From Littorina saxatilis (lineage: Eukaryota > Mollusca > Gastropoda > Littorinimorpha > Littorinidae), in NCBI RefSeq assembly GCF_037325665.1, contig NC_090254.1, forward strand, positions 22,902,412 to 22,966,411: 64,000 nucleotides of DNA, written 5' to 3'. Below the pieces are notes generated by a model that ran no database searches, was not told the origin of the DNA, and saw only the letters and a list, made by a program, of their open reading frames with translations. Positions within the stretch are counted from its first letter, which is position 1, and every line of letters starts with the position of its first letter. A program made the translations under genes and the position numbers. Shown in pieces: positions 12,551-25,800 of the stretch.

Positions 12551-12891
12551 GTTGTATCCTATGCGCTACCGCCGTTCAAAAGATCGTCCTGAGCAATTTA
12601 TGTGCTTCTCTTCTCGTAAGAGTTGACAAATCTGAAGAACGAAGTATCAGGGCTGATTTATCGAATTAGTAGAGATAAATCTTACTAATTTTGTTTTTCT
12701 TTTACCGAAAAAATCAACCTATAGCCGACAGGCGCAGTTTGTTACACGCAAGTTACAAAGTAGTGGCGTCCACAAAAATTTGAATCATTTATTCCGTTCG
12801 AACGGCAGGCCATTCCACTCAGTTTAGCCAAGAGGAACTGATGCCCGTCGCAAAAACAAAGTATATGAAAAGAGTACCTGTTCTGACACCA

Positions 12892-13047
12892 TGTGGTGTT
12901 CTCTAGAGCACAACTAGGACACGAACGAAGTGGACAAACTACAAAGAGTGCGTGGCTGTTTGGGTCGGCTTTATTTGAACCCTGAGCAGGCGGAAGTGCC
13001 CGGTGACTGAATACCGAAACCGATTACAAGAATCCGATTACTCTACA
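12892..13047 (-). repeat. 5' LTR of the Gypsy element
   Basis: 156 bp, identical to 8389-8544. The element's promoter would lie here. Confidence 0.97.
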
Positions 13048-13184
13048 AATACGACACTCAAAAGGACAGTCCCCATTTTAAAATCCAAAATCAAAAATCA
13101 GATAGACTGCCAACGTTTAAATATATTATTCAGAATCAAAAAACAAGAATGGTAAATATAACAGTAAATGTTTTGTTTGTCAAT

Positions 13185-13562
13185 GGCGGGGATGTAGCTC
13201 AGTCGGTAGCGCGCTGGATTTGTATCCAGTTGGCCGCTGTCAGCGTGAGTTCGTCCCCACGTTCGGCGAGAGATTTATTTCTCAGAGTCAACTTTGTGTG
13301 CAGACTCTCCTCGGTGTCCGAACACCCCCGTGTGTACACGCAAGCACAAGACCAAGTGCGCACGAAAAAGATCCTGTAATCCATGTCAGAGTTCGGTGGG
13401 TTATAGAAACACGAAAATACCCAGCATGCTTCCTCCGAAAACGGCGTATGGCTGCCTAAATGGCGGGGTAAAAAACGGTCATACACGTAAAATTCCACTC
13501 GTGCAAAAAACACGAGTGTACGTGGGAGTTTCAGCCCACGAACGCAGAAGAAGAAGAAGAAG
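13185..13562 (+). mobile_element. tRNA-headed SINE with (GAA)n tail
   Basis: The head GGGGATGTAGCTCAGTCGG carries a Pol III A box and is followed by a B-box-like GAGTTCGTCCCC. The ~280 bp body ends in a GAAGAAGAAG tail. The body (AAATGGCGGGGTAAAAA, ACGAGTGTACGTGGGAGT) is shared with the reverse copies at 59518-59903 and 45727-45882, whose heads differ or are missing. It sits in the likely ALG3 3' region. Confidence 0.85.
13274..13279 (-). terminator. Possible ALG3 polyadenylation signal
   Basis: AATAAA on the minus strand, about 415 bp past the ALG3 stop. It is the only canonical signal I saw between that stop and the Gypsy element, and it lies inside the SINE. Use is not demonstrated. Confidence 0.3.
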
Positions 13563-13691
13563 TTTGTCAATAATAAACATTCCAATTACCTACCATTGTT
13601 GTTTTTCGACTTTGTTCCTCTTTTTGAAAACAAAATCATGCATGCAATGAACGCAAACATCTCTCAAACACGCATATTTCTCCCCCTGGCT

Positions 13692-13899
13692 TTACTTCAT
13701 TTTCTTTGCCCCTGTATGATCTTCCTTGCACCCTTTGTCCTTGCACCCTTTGGCCAGAGTTATCTTCTCCATGCTGAAGTAAGGGCTGAACCACAGAGCA
13801 AGTAGCAGCACGCCGTGACACAGATGTAAAATGCCGCTGCTCTCCATCGTAGAGGGATAAGTGTTCCAGCTAAGCTCTAGCAGACCCAGAATTAGAACT
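13692..13899 (-). CDS. ALG3: ALG3 exon 9 (terminal)
   Basis: Acceptor CCTGTTGCAG then [17 protein letters not shown], the conserved last membrane segment, and a Lys-rich tail ending KKMK-stop. Confidence 0.94.
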
Positions 13900-16800
13900 C
13901 TGCAACAGGGGGGAAACATTTTTATAACATTTATTCCTCTGAAGACTGAGTGCGTCTGCCTATGTAAGGTGGAGTCATTGAAAAAACGGTTGTACACATC
14001 ATCTTTCCATTCGGATGACAGAGTTACCTCTCTGTACCAAGTGAACCTGGGAGTGTTACATACAATAACGACAATAACAGAAACATATTTACAACATATT
14101 CATTGTATGACTCTTCTGTTTGAAATGTTTCATCTGTTTGATTACATTTTTTATTTATTTATTTAGTGTGTGTGCTTGTTTTGCTCCTTAAAGGTAATGA
14201 TTTTGTTGAATCATTGGGCAATGTTACGAGAACAAATTCTCAAGAAAAAAAGCCAACAACTTGCATAAGAAACAGTCAAGTAATACAAAATAAAGCAAAA
14301 AATAGTGAAATACAAAAGAAACTAATGGGTGAAAAGCAAGGACAGCTGGTTTCTTGGATAATATTATGAGTTATTTCTAATATGCTGACTGTTAGCAACT
14401 GATAACAGACATGTCGAGAAAATGGATTATCAGCCATGAGACATGTCTGTTATCGACCAAAACAAATTTCGAAGCGACCCCGCGATTTAGACGGAACAGC
14501 CGCAATGGAAACTGGGTCGCTCGTATCTGATTATGCCTGTGAGTCAAAGCATTCTCGTGATCTGGGTCAGCCAATCAGAGTCACTCACCTGACGAGATGA
14601 ATAATCACATGTCAAATGCGATCACACAACAATCTCACAAGATAAACCATGTTGAACATGCGTTTCAGTTGCTTCGATATCTCTTGTCCATCTGAGAGCA
14701 ACAGATTTAGAAACAACACCAGAGAGAAAGGAAATGACGTAAAGATATATTGGACAAAAATTACATGACGCAATTTCTTGGGGGCCCGGGTAGCTCAGGT
14801 GGTAGAGCACTGGACTTGTGATCGAGAGGTCGCTGGTTCGAATCCGGGCCGGGACGGACACGGGTCAACTTTATGTGCAGACCCAGAGACGGTATCCATC
14901 TCCTACCCCCGTGTCACCACAATGGCACGTTAAAGATCTTGGTCATTCTACCATAAGTGCAGATGGCTGATACCACCTAAACACGCAAACATCAAAAAGC
15001 CGTGAGGGCGTAAAACTCGAATCGTATAAACCAATTCATGTCCAATATAGGCAATTAAGACCTGACGGACAATAAGCCCCTTAAAATTTACGCAATTTCG
15101 CTTGAATCGTCAGAACTTGGAAAATGGCATTTTGAAGTGAGTGGGTCGGCATCATAGATATAATAGTCTATATATCTATTGTCGGCATTGCAAACGCAGA
15201 GGGTGGGTGGTGCCTCGTCGTTCTGTAAAGCGCCCACTGACAAAACTGGCTTTTCTGTACTTTTAGATAAAGAGTGCAGTAACTGACAGCATTTGAAGTG
15301 TAATTTTGTAGAATAAGTCACGCTGATATTGTTAGTTCTAATGTTTACTTTCTTGTTAATTTTTAGCGTGATTAACAAAAAGAGTCCCTGTCTGAACGTT
15401 ATAACATTTAGAGGGTCACCTAGAATCAGTCCTGATTGGTCTAAAAGCCATATGGTGCAATGGAATGGTAATAAAAGGTATTGTCATCATTCTCACCAGT
15501 TTTCATTCACAAACACCTGGGAAATAAATCTCATGTTCCCCATGCAATAACTCAAGGTGGTGAATGGGTTTGAGCTTTCAGGTGAAACGTGGATTGTCAA
15601 AGTAAAAGCCAATCAGGCTGATTGTTTGATGTGTGGAACCATCGCGGCTTTGGATTTGTGTTTCCGAGGACAACGATTGTAAGCATTCACTCTTAAAGAC
15701 CCAATCAATGTTGATAATTACCGCGGCGACTCATGGTCAATTTGCAACTTATCTCTGTAATCGCAAAATCCACAACGAAAAGTCATAAACACTTAAAAGA
15801 AAAGAAATATGCTCAACATTTACTGAACTCACAGGTATGATCGCAGCTCTGTACATTTTCAGACTAGAAGAAAAGCGTCAACAAGCTACGTTTGATGTCA
15901 CATACAAGTTTGACGTGTTATCTCGTGCTACTGTGACGATGCTTTGTGGCCCGGAGTTGGATTCTAAAAATTCGTCTCCCTGTGGGTTATTGTGCATTTT
16001 GTTGCACAACCAAAATGATGACAAAAACGATGTTTGGTGGCATATCGCCTTTTGTATCATATTTATCAACCGCGGCCTTCGGCCTTGGTCGATAAAGATG
16101 AAACAAAAGACGATATGGTCCCCTTGGACCAACAAAAAAGCTGGTCTGTCAACATGCCACCAAACATCTTATAATATACCAATAACTACACACTTGAACT
16201 AACTGGTCGGGTTTTTGCACTGACCATATTCAACATTAAAGGCACAGTAAGCCTCCCGTAAACCATCACAGAGCTCCCCGAGCGTCTAAATACAGTACAA
16301 GCATACTTCCATTTGAACGCTCACCGAACGGGAACATCCTGGCTGCTTTCTGTCGAGCGTGAGACATTTTCCAAGAATTTATTTTCGTAGACTTGTTCCG
16401 TTAACAACAACGGCGCCTCGTTTTTGCGCTAGACCTAACTTTTAAAATCTAAATAATAAATTGACAGCTTGTTACACAAACATTCTTTAATCATAAAAGA
16501 ATTCGTTTTTCATCAAGACAAGATCAGAACAATTCGAAGTTGTGAAAGTTTAAAAAAAGAAAAGCCCGGAAGCAGGGTCACGCAAGGGTCGTAGCAGACG
16601 ACGGCCGGTTTATCAGTGCAAATCGCCGTTCCTCTCAACAGTCAAAAGCTATCGCTAGAGTTCTTGTGAACCACAGCCGTTGTTTCGTGCATAAAAAAAC
16701 GTGCTATTGTAGATAAGCTCACGTCGAGTCGCATTCAAATGACTAACTATGACGACTGCATTGTGAAAAGGGAAAACTGGATCACACGGGTTCACGATGG

Positions 16801-19800
16801 CTCAGGGGTAAGATAAACCACGCAAAAATAAATTCTTTGAAAATTGTTCGCTCTTTACGGAGGGCACCTAGGATGTTCTCAATTGGTGAGTGTTTAAATG
16901 AAAGGGTGTTTGTACTGTGTGTAAAAGCCTGACCGTATCTGTGATGGTTTACGGGAGGCTTACTCTGCCTTTAAGAAACCAGTGCAAGGGAAATAATCCA
17001 ATATTATTTAGCACAAATGTGTAGTCTCCCTTTACTTTTGAGATCCTGCTCTTTCTGCATGCAATGATATCAGAGCTATGCAACATTAACATTTGCGACA
17101 GCACTAAACATCCAACCTCACTCTTTTTAAGACCATTAGCAACAGTACATGTACTGTAGCGCTATAACTCACAATCTAAAAAAAATGTTAATGCCAAAAC
17201 AGCTTTTAGCTAAATTCATTTGACATTTACCCCCGTCTTAAGACTCCCTCCTTGGTAAGACCTAAGATTTGTAGAAGTCTTAAAGGGGAGGGGGGGGGGG
17301 GGGGATCCACTGTGCCACTGTACGTGTGTGGGGGAGGGAGATGGAAGTATTGGTTTCCAAGGTTAAGGATTGTAGGCGCTATGGCATAAATGTTGCCAAA
17401 ATGCAGTCTGCCTGAGACAGAGTACTAACAACACAATGAGCGCTTCTGGGGTGATAACGCGAGACAACTCATGCGATCTTGCCGCGAGGTGGCGCCAGTT
17501 ACCAGCCGAAAGAAAGAAGGGGCATAACCTCACCAGAACCGACCATTGTCTGTTTACCGTATAAAATGCACGACTTGCACACGAACCAAACCGATATGCT
17601 ATTTGGGACCAATGCAAGTTCAAGAGGAGGGTGTTCGAAGAGGGGCAGAAAAGGAGGACTCACCTGACGACGACAGGCAGGGTGGTACACCACAGCAAGA
17701 GATGTAGACTGTGGAAGTACCACACGTAGAACTGGTAGTGCAGTGAGCGACTGAAGCACATGCCAATGAAATTTGCCGTGAACAACGGAAGTAGAATTTG
17801 TATGCAATGTTAAGGAGCGTAAACACAATGGCACATAATTGTCACCTGTCACAAAAACGCTTTGTATATAGATATATATATATCTGTGTATAAAGGGGGT
17901 GGGGGCTAGAGAAATCATAACCCAGAACTTTATTACGAATAAGGATAAAGGTTTCAGGCTTAGCGTTATCTTCCAACCTGTCCTTTTAAAGGTGGTCGTC
18001 TACATTTTTGCTTTTTTTCAATAATCTTATGGTTAGATTTCGCTAAAAAGTTATGTCAGATGATGAATGAACCATGGGGAAAAAAGTTATAGAAAAAAAA
18101 TATATGTAAAAAAAGATTTTATTTTTGGGTAGCGTGACTCACGCTTCCAATAATTATTTTGTTTTCTGTTTGCTGAGAACATGTGCTTTGCCTAAAAATA
18201 CTGACCAATCAAATTCATGTCACTATACTTATAGCCACGCCCAAACAAGTGCAGCAACAGTTTGACACTGGAGCGCTGTCCACGCTTTTTTTTGAACGCA
18301 CAAAATGCACGGGATTTGAGAGGAGTTTTGCGATTGGCATTTTCCAAATAAGGATATCCTACTATGAATACTACGCTGGAATACTGCAATGAATTTTCAA
18401 ACGGCTACATTGGCTTCGTCTTTCCTGATCGAAAGGGGGTGTATTGTTGATATTTGTAGATAATAGACTCTGCATTTTAATGGTCAAATGGCGATTTCGG
18501 TATAAAAATGTAGACAGGGACCTTTAACATGAACAGAAGATAATCATAAACATAATAAGCAAAAGACTGCACATGCACACACACGCATAACACACAAACA
18601 CACAGGGATTGGAAGGGAGCCCCCCCCTCCCCCATCCCCCTCAAACCTGCCCACTATGCATGTGAAATCAAACATAATATGATAATGAACTAAAATATAA
18701 AGCAATAAGATCCAAACTATTGCAATGCTGAAAGGATATGAATTGGATGCAGGTTCTTGAAGTTCAAAGGCTTCATCCACAAAGACAGCTTCACTCCAGG
18801 ATATAATCTGCAACATCCCCAGAAACAAGATAAAACATTCATCCTTGTACTCCGAAAAGTGATTGACACCAACCTGCAGTGCTGGTGATCCTTAGCACTC
18901 ATAATATTTTTTTTTAATTTCAAATGTCACGATGTTAATATAATTTATTTCTACAAGAGTTCCAGTGGTTTCTTTTTCAGACAAATGATTACGACTTTAC
19001 CTGCTTTTGACAGAAAAAGACAATTGCTTTGTACTTAAAACCATAACGTAAAACAAAATACTAAAAATCAGTTGGTGTTTGATTGTTTGTTCTTAAAGGC
19101 ACAGTGCAGCTCACAGCCTTTGTTTTGCGTTTTTGTTGCAGCTGAGTGCATTTACAGTTCAAAAATCCTCCTATGGTAGTAAAACAAACCCAAAACTACC
19201 CAACGACAACATCTGTGAAGCTCGACAGTTTCTTGTTCACGCGAGTGCATAAATTAACCTAGTTATTACGTGGTGTTTGGTCGGAGTTCGATTCAACTGA
19301 GTGATTCCGGCCTCCATTTTGTTTTACACAAACTCATGATGACGTCTAATATAGTTTGCTCAGGGACATGTCTTTTTGTGCATGATGTGGTGATCTACCC
19401 GATCTAAATTTAGATCCAAAAATAGGTCCAGATCAGCCGGGTCCGAGTGCGAAATTAATTCGTAAAAAAATCGCAGTTCTTGACTCTTTGGGTGCAAGTC
19501 AATGAAACATAGTAGTTCTTCTAACGGATAGCTGCCTGAGGTACGACTAAAAGCCCCAGGGGCTCCGTGCACCTGGATTTGACAAGTTCAGTACCTTTAA
19601 TATCCGCCTTCTTACTTTTTCCACTTGAAGAAGCAGAAGAGGAGAAGGGCAGTTAGATGACAGGCAAGCAGACCAATCTGAAAGCTTCTGTTGAGGAAAA
19701 TGTCTTCAGGCAGCAGTCTCCAGTTGACCGTCCACTTGTAGAAAAACTGGCGTCCAAGGTCAAAAGATCGCACCATGTAGCCTTTAGGGTTCACTAGCAG

Positions 19801-22800
19801 GAATGGCAGAGCTAGAAGCAACTGAAAAAAAATTGCAATACATGTACAATGTACAATTATTGAAACAAAATAAATAAATAAGTTTAAAAAAAATAGGGTT
19901 CACATGCAGAGAATCGTACTGTGGAAAAAAATTGCTTTACATGTAAAATTACTGAAAACAAATAATTAAATAAGTTTAAAAAAATAGGGTTCGCTAGCAA
20001 GGATGGTACAGTGCATGAAGCAACTGAAATAAAATTGCTTTACATGTACAATTACTAAAACAAGATAAACATATAAGTAACATAATACATTTAAAAAAAG
20101 GCGTTCGCTAGCAGGGATTGTACAGTGCATAATAGTGACTGAAACAAAATTGCTTAAGATTTACAATTACTGAAACAAAATTGCTTAACATTTACAATTA
20201 CTGAAACAAAATTGCTTAAGATTTACAATTATTGAAACAAAATAAATAAATAAGTTTAAAAAAAATAGGGTTCACATGCAGAGAATCGTACAGTGCAAGA
20301 AGCAACTGCGTGAACTGGAAAAAAATTGCTTTACATGTAAAATTACTGAAAAAAATAATTAAATAAGTTTAAAAAAAATAGGGTTCGCTAGCAAGGATGG
20401 TACAGTGCATGAAGCAACTGAAATAAAATTGCTTTTCATGTACAATTACTAAAACAAGATAAACATATAAGTAACATAATACATTTAAAAAAAGGCGTTC
20501 GCTAGCAGGGATTGTACAGTGCATATAGTGACTGAAACAAAATTGCTTAAGATTTACAATTACTGAAACAAAATAAATAAATAAGTACAAAATTAAAAAA
20601 ATGGCGTTCGCTAGCTGGGTAAGTGAGACAGTGACAAAAGGTCAGGTGTCATGTCTACTGTCCCGAATGACACACGATTGCTGACATTTCACCATTGCCA
20701 ACAGAATAAACAAATAAGAAATAGGTAGAAAATGAATGTGAAAACTGACTTTAATTGTTGATCAGTATTTTCTATACCACTAACAAATAATCTACTTGCA
20801 CATAGCTGTTTGGCAAATGTATGTTGCATGGGACACACTGACATGAAAGTGGAAGATGTTTTTCCCTCTAGAGAAACTACATATCAAGTTACACTTTTTG
20901 TGCTCTTCCATTCCAGTTGGCAATCAATTGTTAACGCATGTTATTAGAAAAAATAGAACGAAAACAGATTAGATAGAATGAAAAATGTACTGGTGATGTC
21001 ATTTGGGACATACTGACATGAAAACGTCACCTTTTGGCATTGTCTCAAGTACACTGCATGAAGCAACTGAAACAAATGTGCAAAATAAACTAAAATAAAC
21101 CAACAACTTACAACTGAAACAAAATTGCAATACATGTACAATTACTTAAACAAATGAGTAACTACAAAATTGGGTTCGCTAGCAAGGGTATAGAGCAGTG
21201 TATGAAGAAACAAAAACAAAATTGCACAATAAACTGAAATAATCCAACAACTTACAAGTAAAAAACAAAGGTGTAATAAACAAAAGACGAAAGATCTATA
21301 CTATACCTGTCATAAAAAGCTAGGCAGATAATTATGTTTAAGTGTAGATCTTTGTTAGGGAGTCCATTGAAACAGTTCTCCAAGTTCAAAGGCGTCAATG
21401 GTTTCACTTTTCGACAGACTGAAAGATAGACTTTTTTACCTGTGGAAGAGCGCAAATTGTCAGGTGCAGTATCGTGCCCAGTGTGCCCTGTGTAATCATC
21501 AACAGAAACAGCAAGGCAGGTGCAAACAGCAACAGGTTCATCTTCACTGATACTCCAAGACTGCACACAAGTAAGATAAGGTAGGTCAGGTATTTTTGTC
21601 CTGTGAGGCTACCCTCATGGACAATGGGTGTTGCTTTATTCCTTTGGGAAAGCAAGCTGCCATACAAAACGGCACGACCAAGGGACTTTTTCTTTTTTTG
21701 CAAAGACATGCATAAAACAAGTTTAATAAGAATGGTCAAAACCACAGTGCAACATTTACGGGAAACAGCTGGGTGGGAGAACCCCCTTGGATTCAAGATT
21801 TTCTGAGGAAAGCGAGAACAAATGTGGGACAGAGATATAAAATGTGGTAATTAGATTGTGTGTGTGTGTTCTAGCTGCTTGGCGTTTACTGATAGCAATT
21901 TCCCTGAAGAATATATTTTTCACTTTCATTCATTTTCTGCCATTTTTGTTTTTTCAAGCATCATTTAAAACAAATGTCTCCGCACATTTTTGTAAACCTG
22001 ATAGTTTTTAAAGACACTGAGACAGTGAGAAGCACACTGACCTGAAGAGCAAACAGCCAATGGACCAGCGGTCGTTGATAAAGCACAGGATGGACAGGTA
22101 GAGAAACAACATGGCCACAGGGTCGTTGAAGAGCCGCAGAATGTAAATGGAGTGGATACGATACGATGCACAGCACATGAAGAAAAAGACATATGGCGGA
22201 ACCTGAAACAGCAGAAATTAAGACAGATCAAAGAATGTTCGCATGCCAGAAAATATTTACAGTCCAACCTGCCTCTGACACCATGCCTAAAAGCAAATGC
22301 CTGCACACACAGATCAGTGTCTCCGAAAGGATCCTAGATAATATTTGTTTATGTGTAATTCACCTTTCCATAGCTGCGGCCCTACATGCCAACCGGCAAA
22401 ACGGGCAGTAAGTAAGTACCTTTCCATAGCGACCACCTGCCCATAGTGACTACTTTTGGTCGTTTGCTTGGATGGTCATTATAGACAGCTTCGACTGACC
22501 AGAATAGTTGACCAGCAGAATATTAACAGCTATTTTGTTTTCAGCATAGCAATAGGGCCCGATATTTAGACGAGACAAGTATAATGCCGACGAGTCGAAG
22601 ACGAGTTGCATTATACTTGTTCGAGTCTAAATATCGGACCCTATTGCTACGATGAAAACACAATAGCGTTTATATAGCTATTCTGACATTAAATTCTGTG
22701 TTAAAATCATGTTTTTGTCAGCAACACGTACCAGAATGGTCCATGTCGTTGATTGCAGACGACGGTTCCCTTTTCGCATGAAGCCACGGAAATAACCAAA

Positions 22801-25800
22801 CATTGAAAAACCCACGGACATGTATTATGGAGAAAACTCGAGATAACCGGATGTTTAGCATTGTCAATATGCTAGGAATCATATGACATCATGACGTATC
22901 ATGCTTGCCTACGTATATTGTATGTTCGAAAGTCTGACTTCTGTTGGAAATTCGCGTGGTGAAGACTGCGGTAAATCTGTAGATGATAAGAGAACAAGGA
23001 TTGTCTCAGAAGAAACGACTAAATGTTTCAGACCGGTAACTTCATTTCAACATTGCACTATACAATGGACGTTCTATGTGACAGGAGAGTTTGCTGATTT
23101 TGTGTTAAACATTGGAGAGATCGTCTGCTAGAATCAGAGATAGGTCGCTTCAGATTGCAGCTTCTGGAAATGTGCAAGGTTTGTTGCCTGTTAAAGAACT
23201 GGATTTTACACGTAATGTATGTCATGTACAGTAAGCAACAACAAAAACGCACACAAAGCAAATGGCATCGTCTGTCGACTAGTCACAGAAACAAACCTGG
23301 CGAGGTATGCGTGTACTTTATACACGTGGAAGAAACCGGAACCATGCGTCTTTGTTATTGACAATATGCTTTTGGATATTGAGAAAAATGGCCGACTTCC
23401 TTAGCATTATGCTTTGATGATCGGAAGAGACCATCCAATCACAGCCCCCGAATTCCCCCACGTGTTCATTAGAATAGCTATATTATATATATATATTAAA
23501 AAGCAATCTCAAGCAAGTGTACCTTTCTGGTTTGGCGATAGATCTGGAAGACGACACAAATGTTGATGAGGTATAGGGCAGCAAAGATGTACTGTGCCAA
23601 GCGAATGTTTGAACCATGTTGTGTAACATAGTACAGTCCCATGAAGATGTACACAAAACCTGCTGGATACCTGAAGCACAAATGTTATAAATGTATACCT
23701 GAATACATAGTCATTTACATTAGGCCCCCCAAAAAAATAGGTCTGTTTACGGTAACATAGGCCAAAAAAATAGGGTCGGTAGGTCGGGGTTTTTTTTCTT
23801 TTTTTTCTCCCCAAAAACCATATTTTTACGTTATTTTGCCAAAAAAACAAGATTTTTTTTTTTCCCCCCCCAAATGCCAAAAAAAAAAGTCTAGGGTCGC
23901 GCGAAAAAACTAGGGTCGGTCGGGTTACCGTAAACAGACCTATTTTTTTTGGGGCCTTATCAAAGCATACACATTATGAAATCTCAACAATTTCAATCAT
24001 GAGAAGAACTTTGTGCGTAGTGTTGTTGTTGTTTTCATCAACAAAAGGCATTCAAAACACTTTACGCATACAGTAGCTTCTCCGTCCTACAGTATGATAT
24101 TGCAATCAACTATAAACTATGTATTTGAAACATTTATCAAAAGAAATGTTGAGAAAGTTTTGCTGCGACACAGACGTTTTTCAATTGCGAAGAGCGACTG
24201 CATTGTAAGCTATCAGTATCAGAGATAGATCTGCGGCAAGCAAATATTTTGTGATCAGCAATGACACACAGACACACACAAGTACACACACACACAAACT
24301 CTCTCTCATTCTTGAGAGAACAAAAAAAGTTCAATTCAACTCTATTTCTCTCTCTTCTTGTTGTTGGGTGTTTTTTGTGTGTGTGGTTAATTTCTTCTTC
24401 TCTTCTTTATTGTTGTCTTTCTTACTTTCTCCCCATTATTTTTATTTCATTTTATATTCTGGATGCATTTAGCATGTTTTTTTCATATATTATTTCTTTC
24501 CATTTGTATGCTACATCAGTGAATATTATGTTTAGTATAAAATGTGTGTAAGGACAGGTTGTTAGTGTTACTATGTTAGACAAGGCAATGTGCCTTAAAC
24601 GTTTATCCTTAATAATAATAATAATAATAATAAGAACATTTATATAGCGCTAAATCAAAAACTTTCGTTAAAAAGGCTTGCTCTAAGCGCTTGACATCTA
24701 AACTAAAACGTCATTCACACTCTTTACAATGATGTACAAGAACTTCATGTCACACTCTTTCATTCAGTATAGCACCATTCACACAGTTGTTATTCTGTAC
24801 AAGACAATAAGTTAGTCTAACATTTAGAATGTTCATAAGATGAAAACAAGAGAAAACCAGACTGATTAAAACAACTGCTTAGTGCTAACAAAGCATGAAT
24901 TGTAAAATAAAGTTTGTTCGATCTTTTTCTATCTCAGACACAGACTTACACCAGAGGTCCCGTGTCTCCCTTCAGCTCCATGTAGTCGTACGTTCCATTC
25001 ACAACCCCCTCCACCTCCTGCATGTAGGCCACCCAGTCAATCTCTGTGTCTGCAACAAGTTCAACCAACAATCTCAACCATCGTCCTCTTCAGTTTCAAA
25101 AAGAAATATTATGTGTAGCAAGTATACACGAAACATGCGCCAGAGATGTATGAATGCTATTTTTGTTTTTATCACACAGCAAGCTGCTTTCCTCGTGTAT
25201 TTTTTATGTTCATTCATGTATTGTACACTTGGCAATAAATTATCTATCTATCTATCTAACATGTAAACTTTTGATGTGCACCCGTCTGTGGGTGGCCGAC
25301 TCCATTTCTGCTGTAAGGTTTCTGATCAGTGATTCAAAAGGTTCGCTGATGATTGATGAATCAAATATATTGAACTATACATGATATATGACAGTAATAC
25401 TGATACTCCCAGTCCCACATCCAAAGTCAGGACACATGGAAATGATTTCACCAATTGATTACTTTTTATACTAAAAAAAATAAAAATGTGCCCACAGCTC
25501 TTTCTGTATTCAGTATTGTACCAAATTTATGCAGGTCTCAATAATCCGGAGTATGCTAAATGACATTGAAATAAGCATTCAGTGATGTCCTGTGCATGTT
25601 AGCCTCTACCCATCAGACACACAGTTCAAACACATGCAGCTGTAGATGGGATGTCAGCCGGGCTTCTGCCAAAATAAAGTCCAGGCTGAATGTTTCCCCA
25701 CCAATTTCAAAAGGTACAATATCTACTTCTAGTGGGAGAAAAGCATGTAAAATTGTAAAGAACTTGCAATTGAACTTTTAAAATGGAAGCAGATTTGTGA

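Larger units (their letters stand above)
8389..13047 (-). mobile_element. Ty3/Gypsy LTR retrotransposon, looks whole
   Basis: A 4659 bp element with two 156 bp LTRs that read identically base for base, flanked by the 5 bp target duplication AATAC (8384-8388, 13048-13052). LTRs run TG...CA. In element orientation, a primer-binding site beginning TGGTGTCAG follows the 5' LTR (near 12891) and a purine tract lies before the 3' LTR (near 8550). One long Gag-Pol frame fills the interior and there is no env-like frame. Identical LTRs mean a very recent insertion. It lies 640 bp beyond the ALG3 stop codon. A Mag-like lineage is possible but unproven. Confidence 0.97.

Noticed and set aside
13189-13275. 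tRNA genes at 13189, 14785, 39540 and 47218
   Set aside because: A and B boxes are present, but acceptor and T stems do not close properly and each head leads into a conserved SINE body.
18192-18389. Second ATATCCTT word (minus strand, near 18350) as the U12 donor
   Set aside because: It lies within the MITE and no ALG3 coding sequence precedes it; the site at 18739 gives the correct frame.
22901-23131. Conserved 76/78-codon frame in both copies of the ~1-kb hairpin repeat
   Set aside because: About three amino-acid changes against about two silent ones show no purifying selection; the frame is probably chance in a young repeat.
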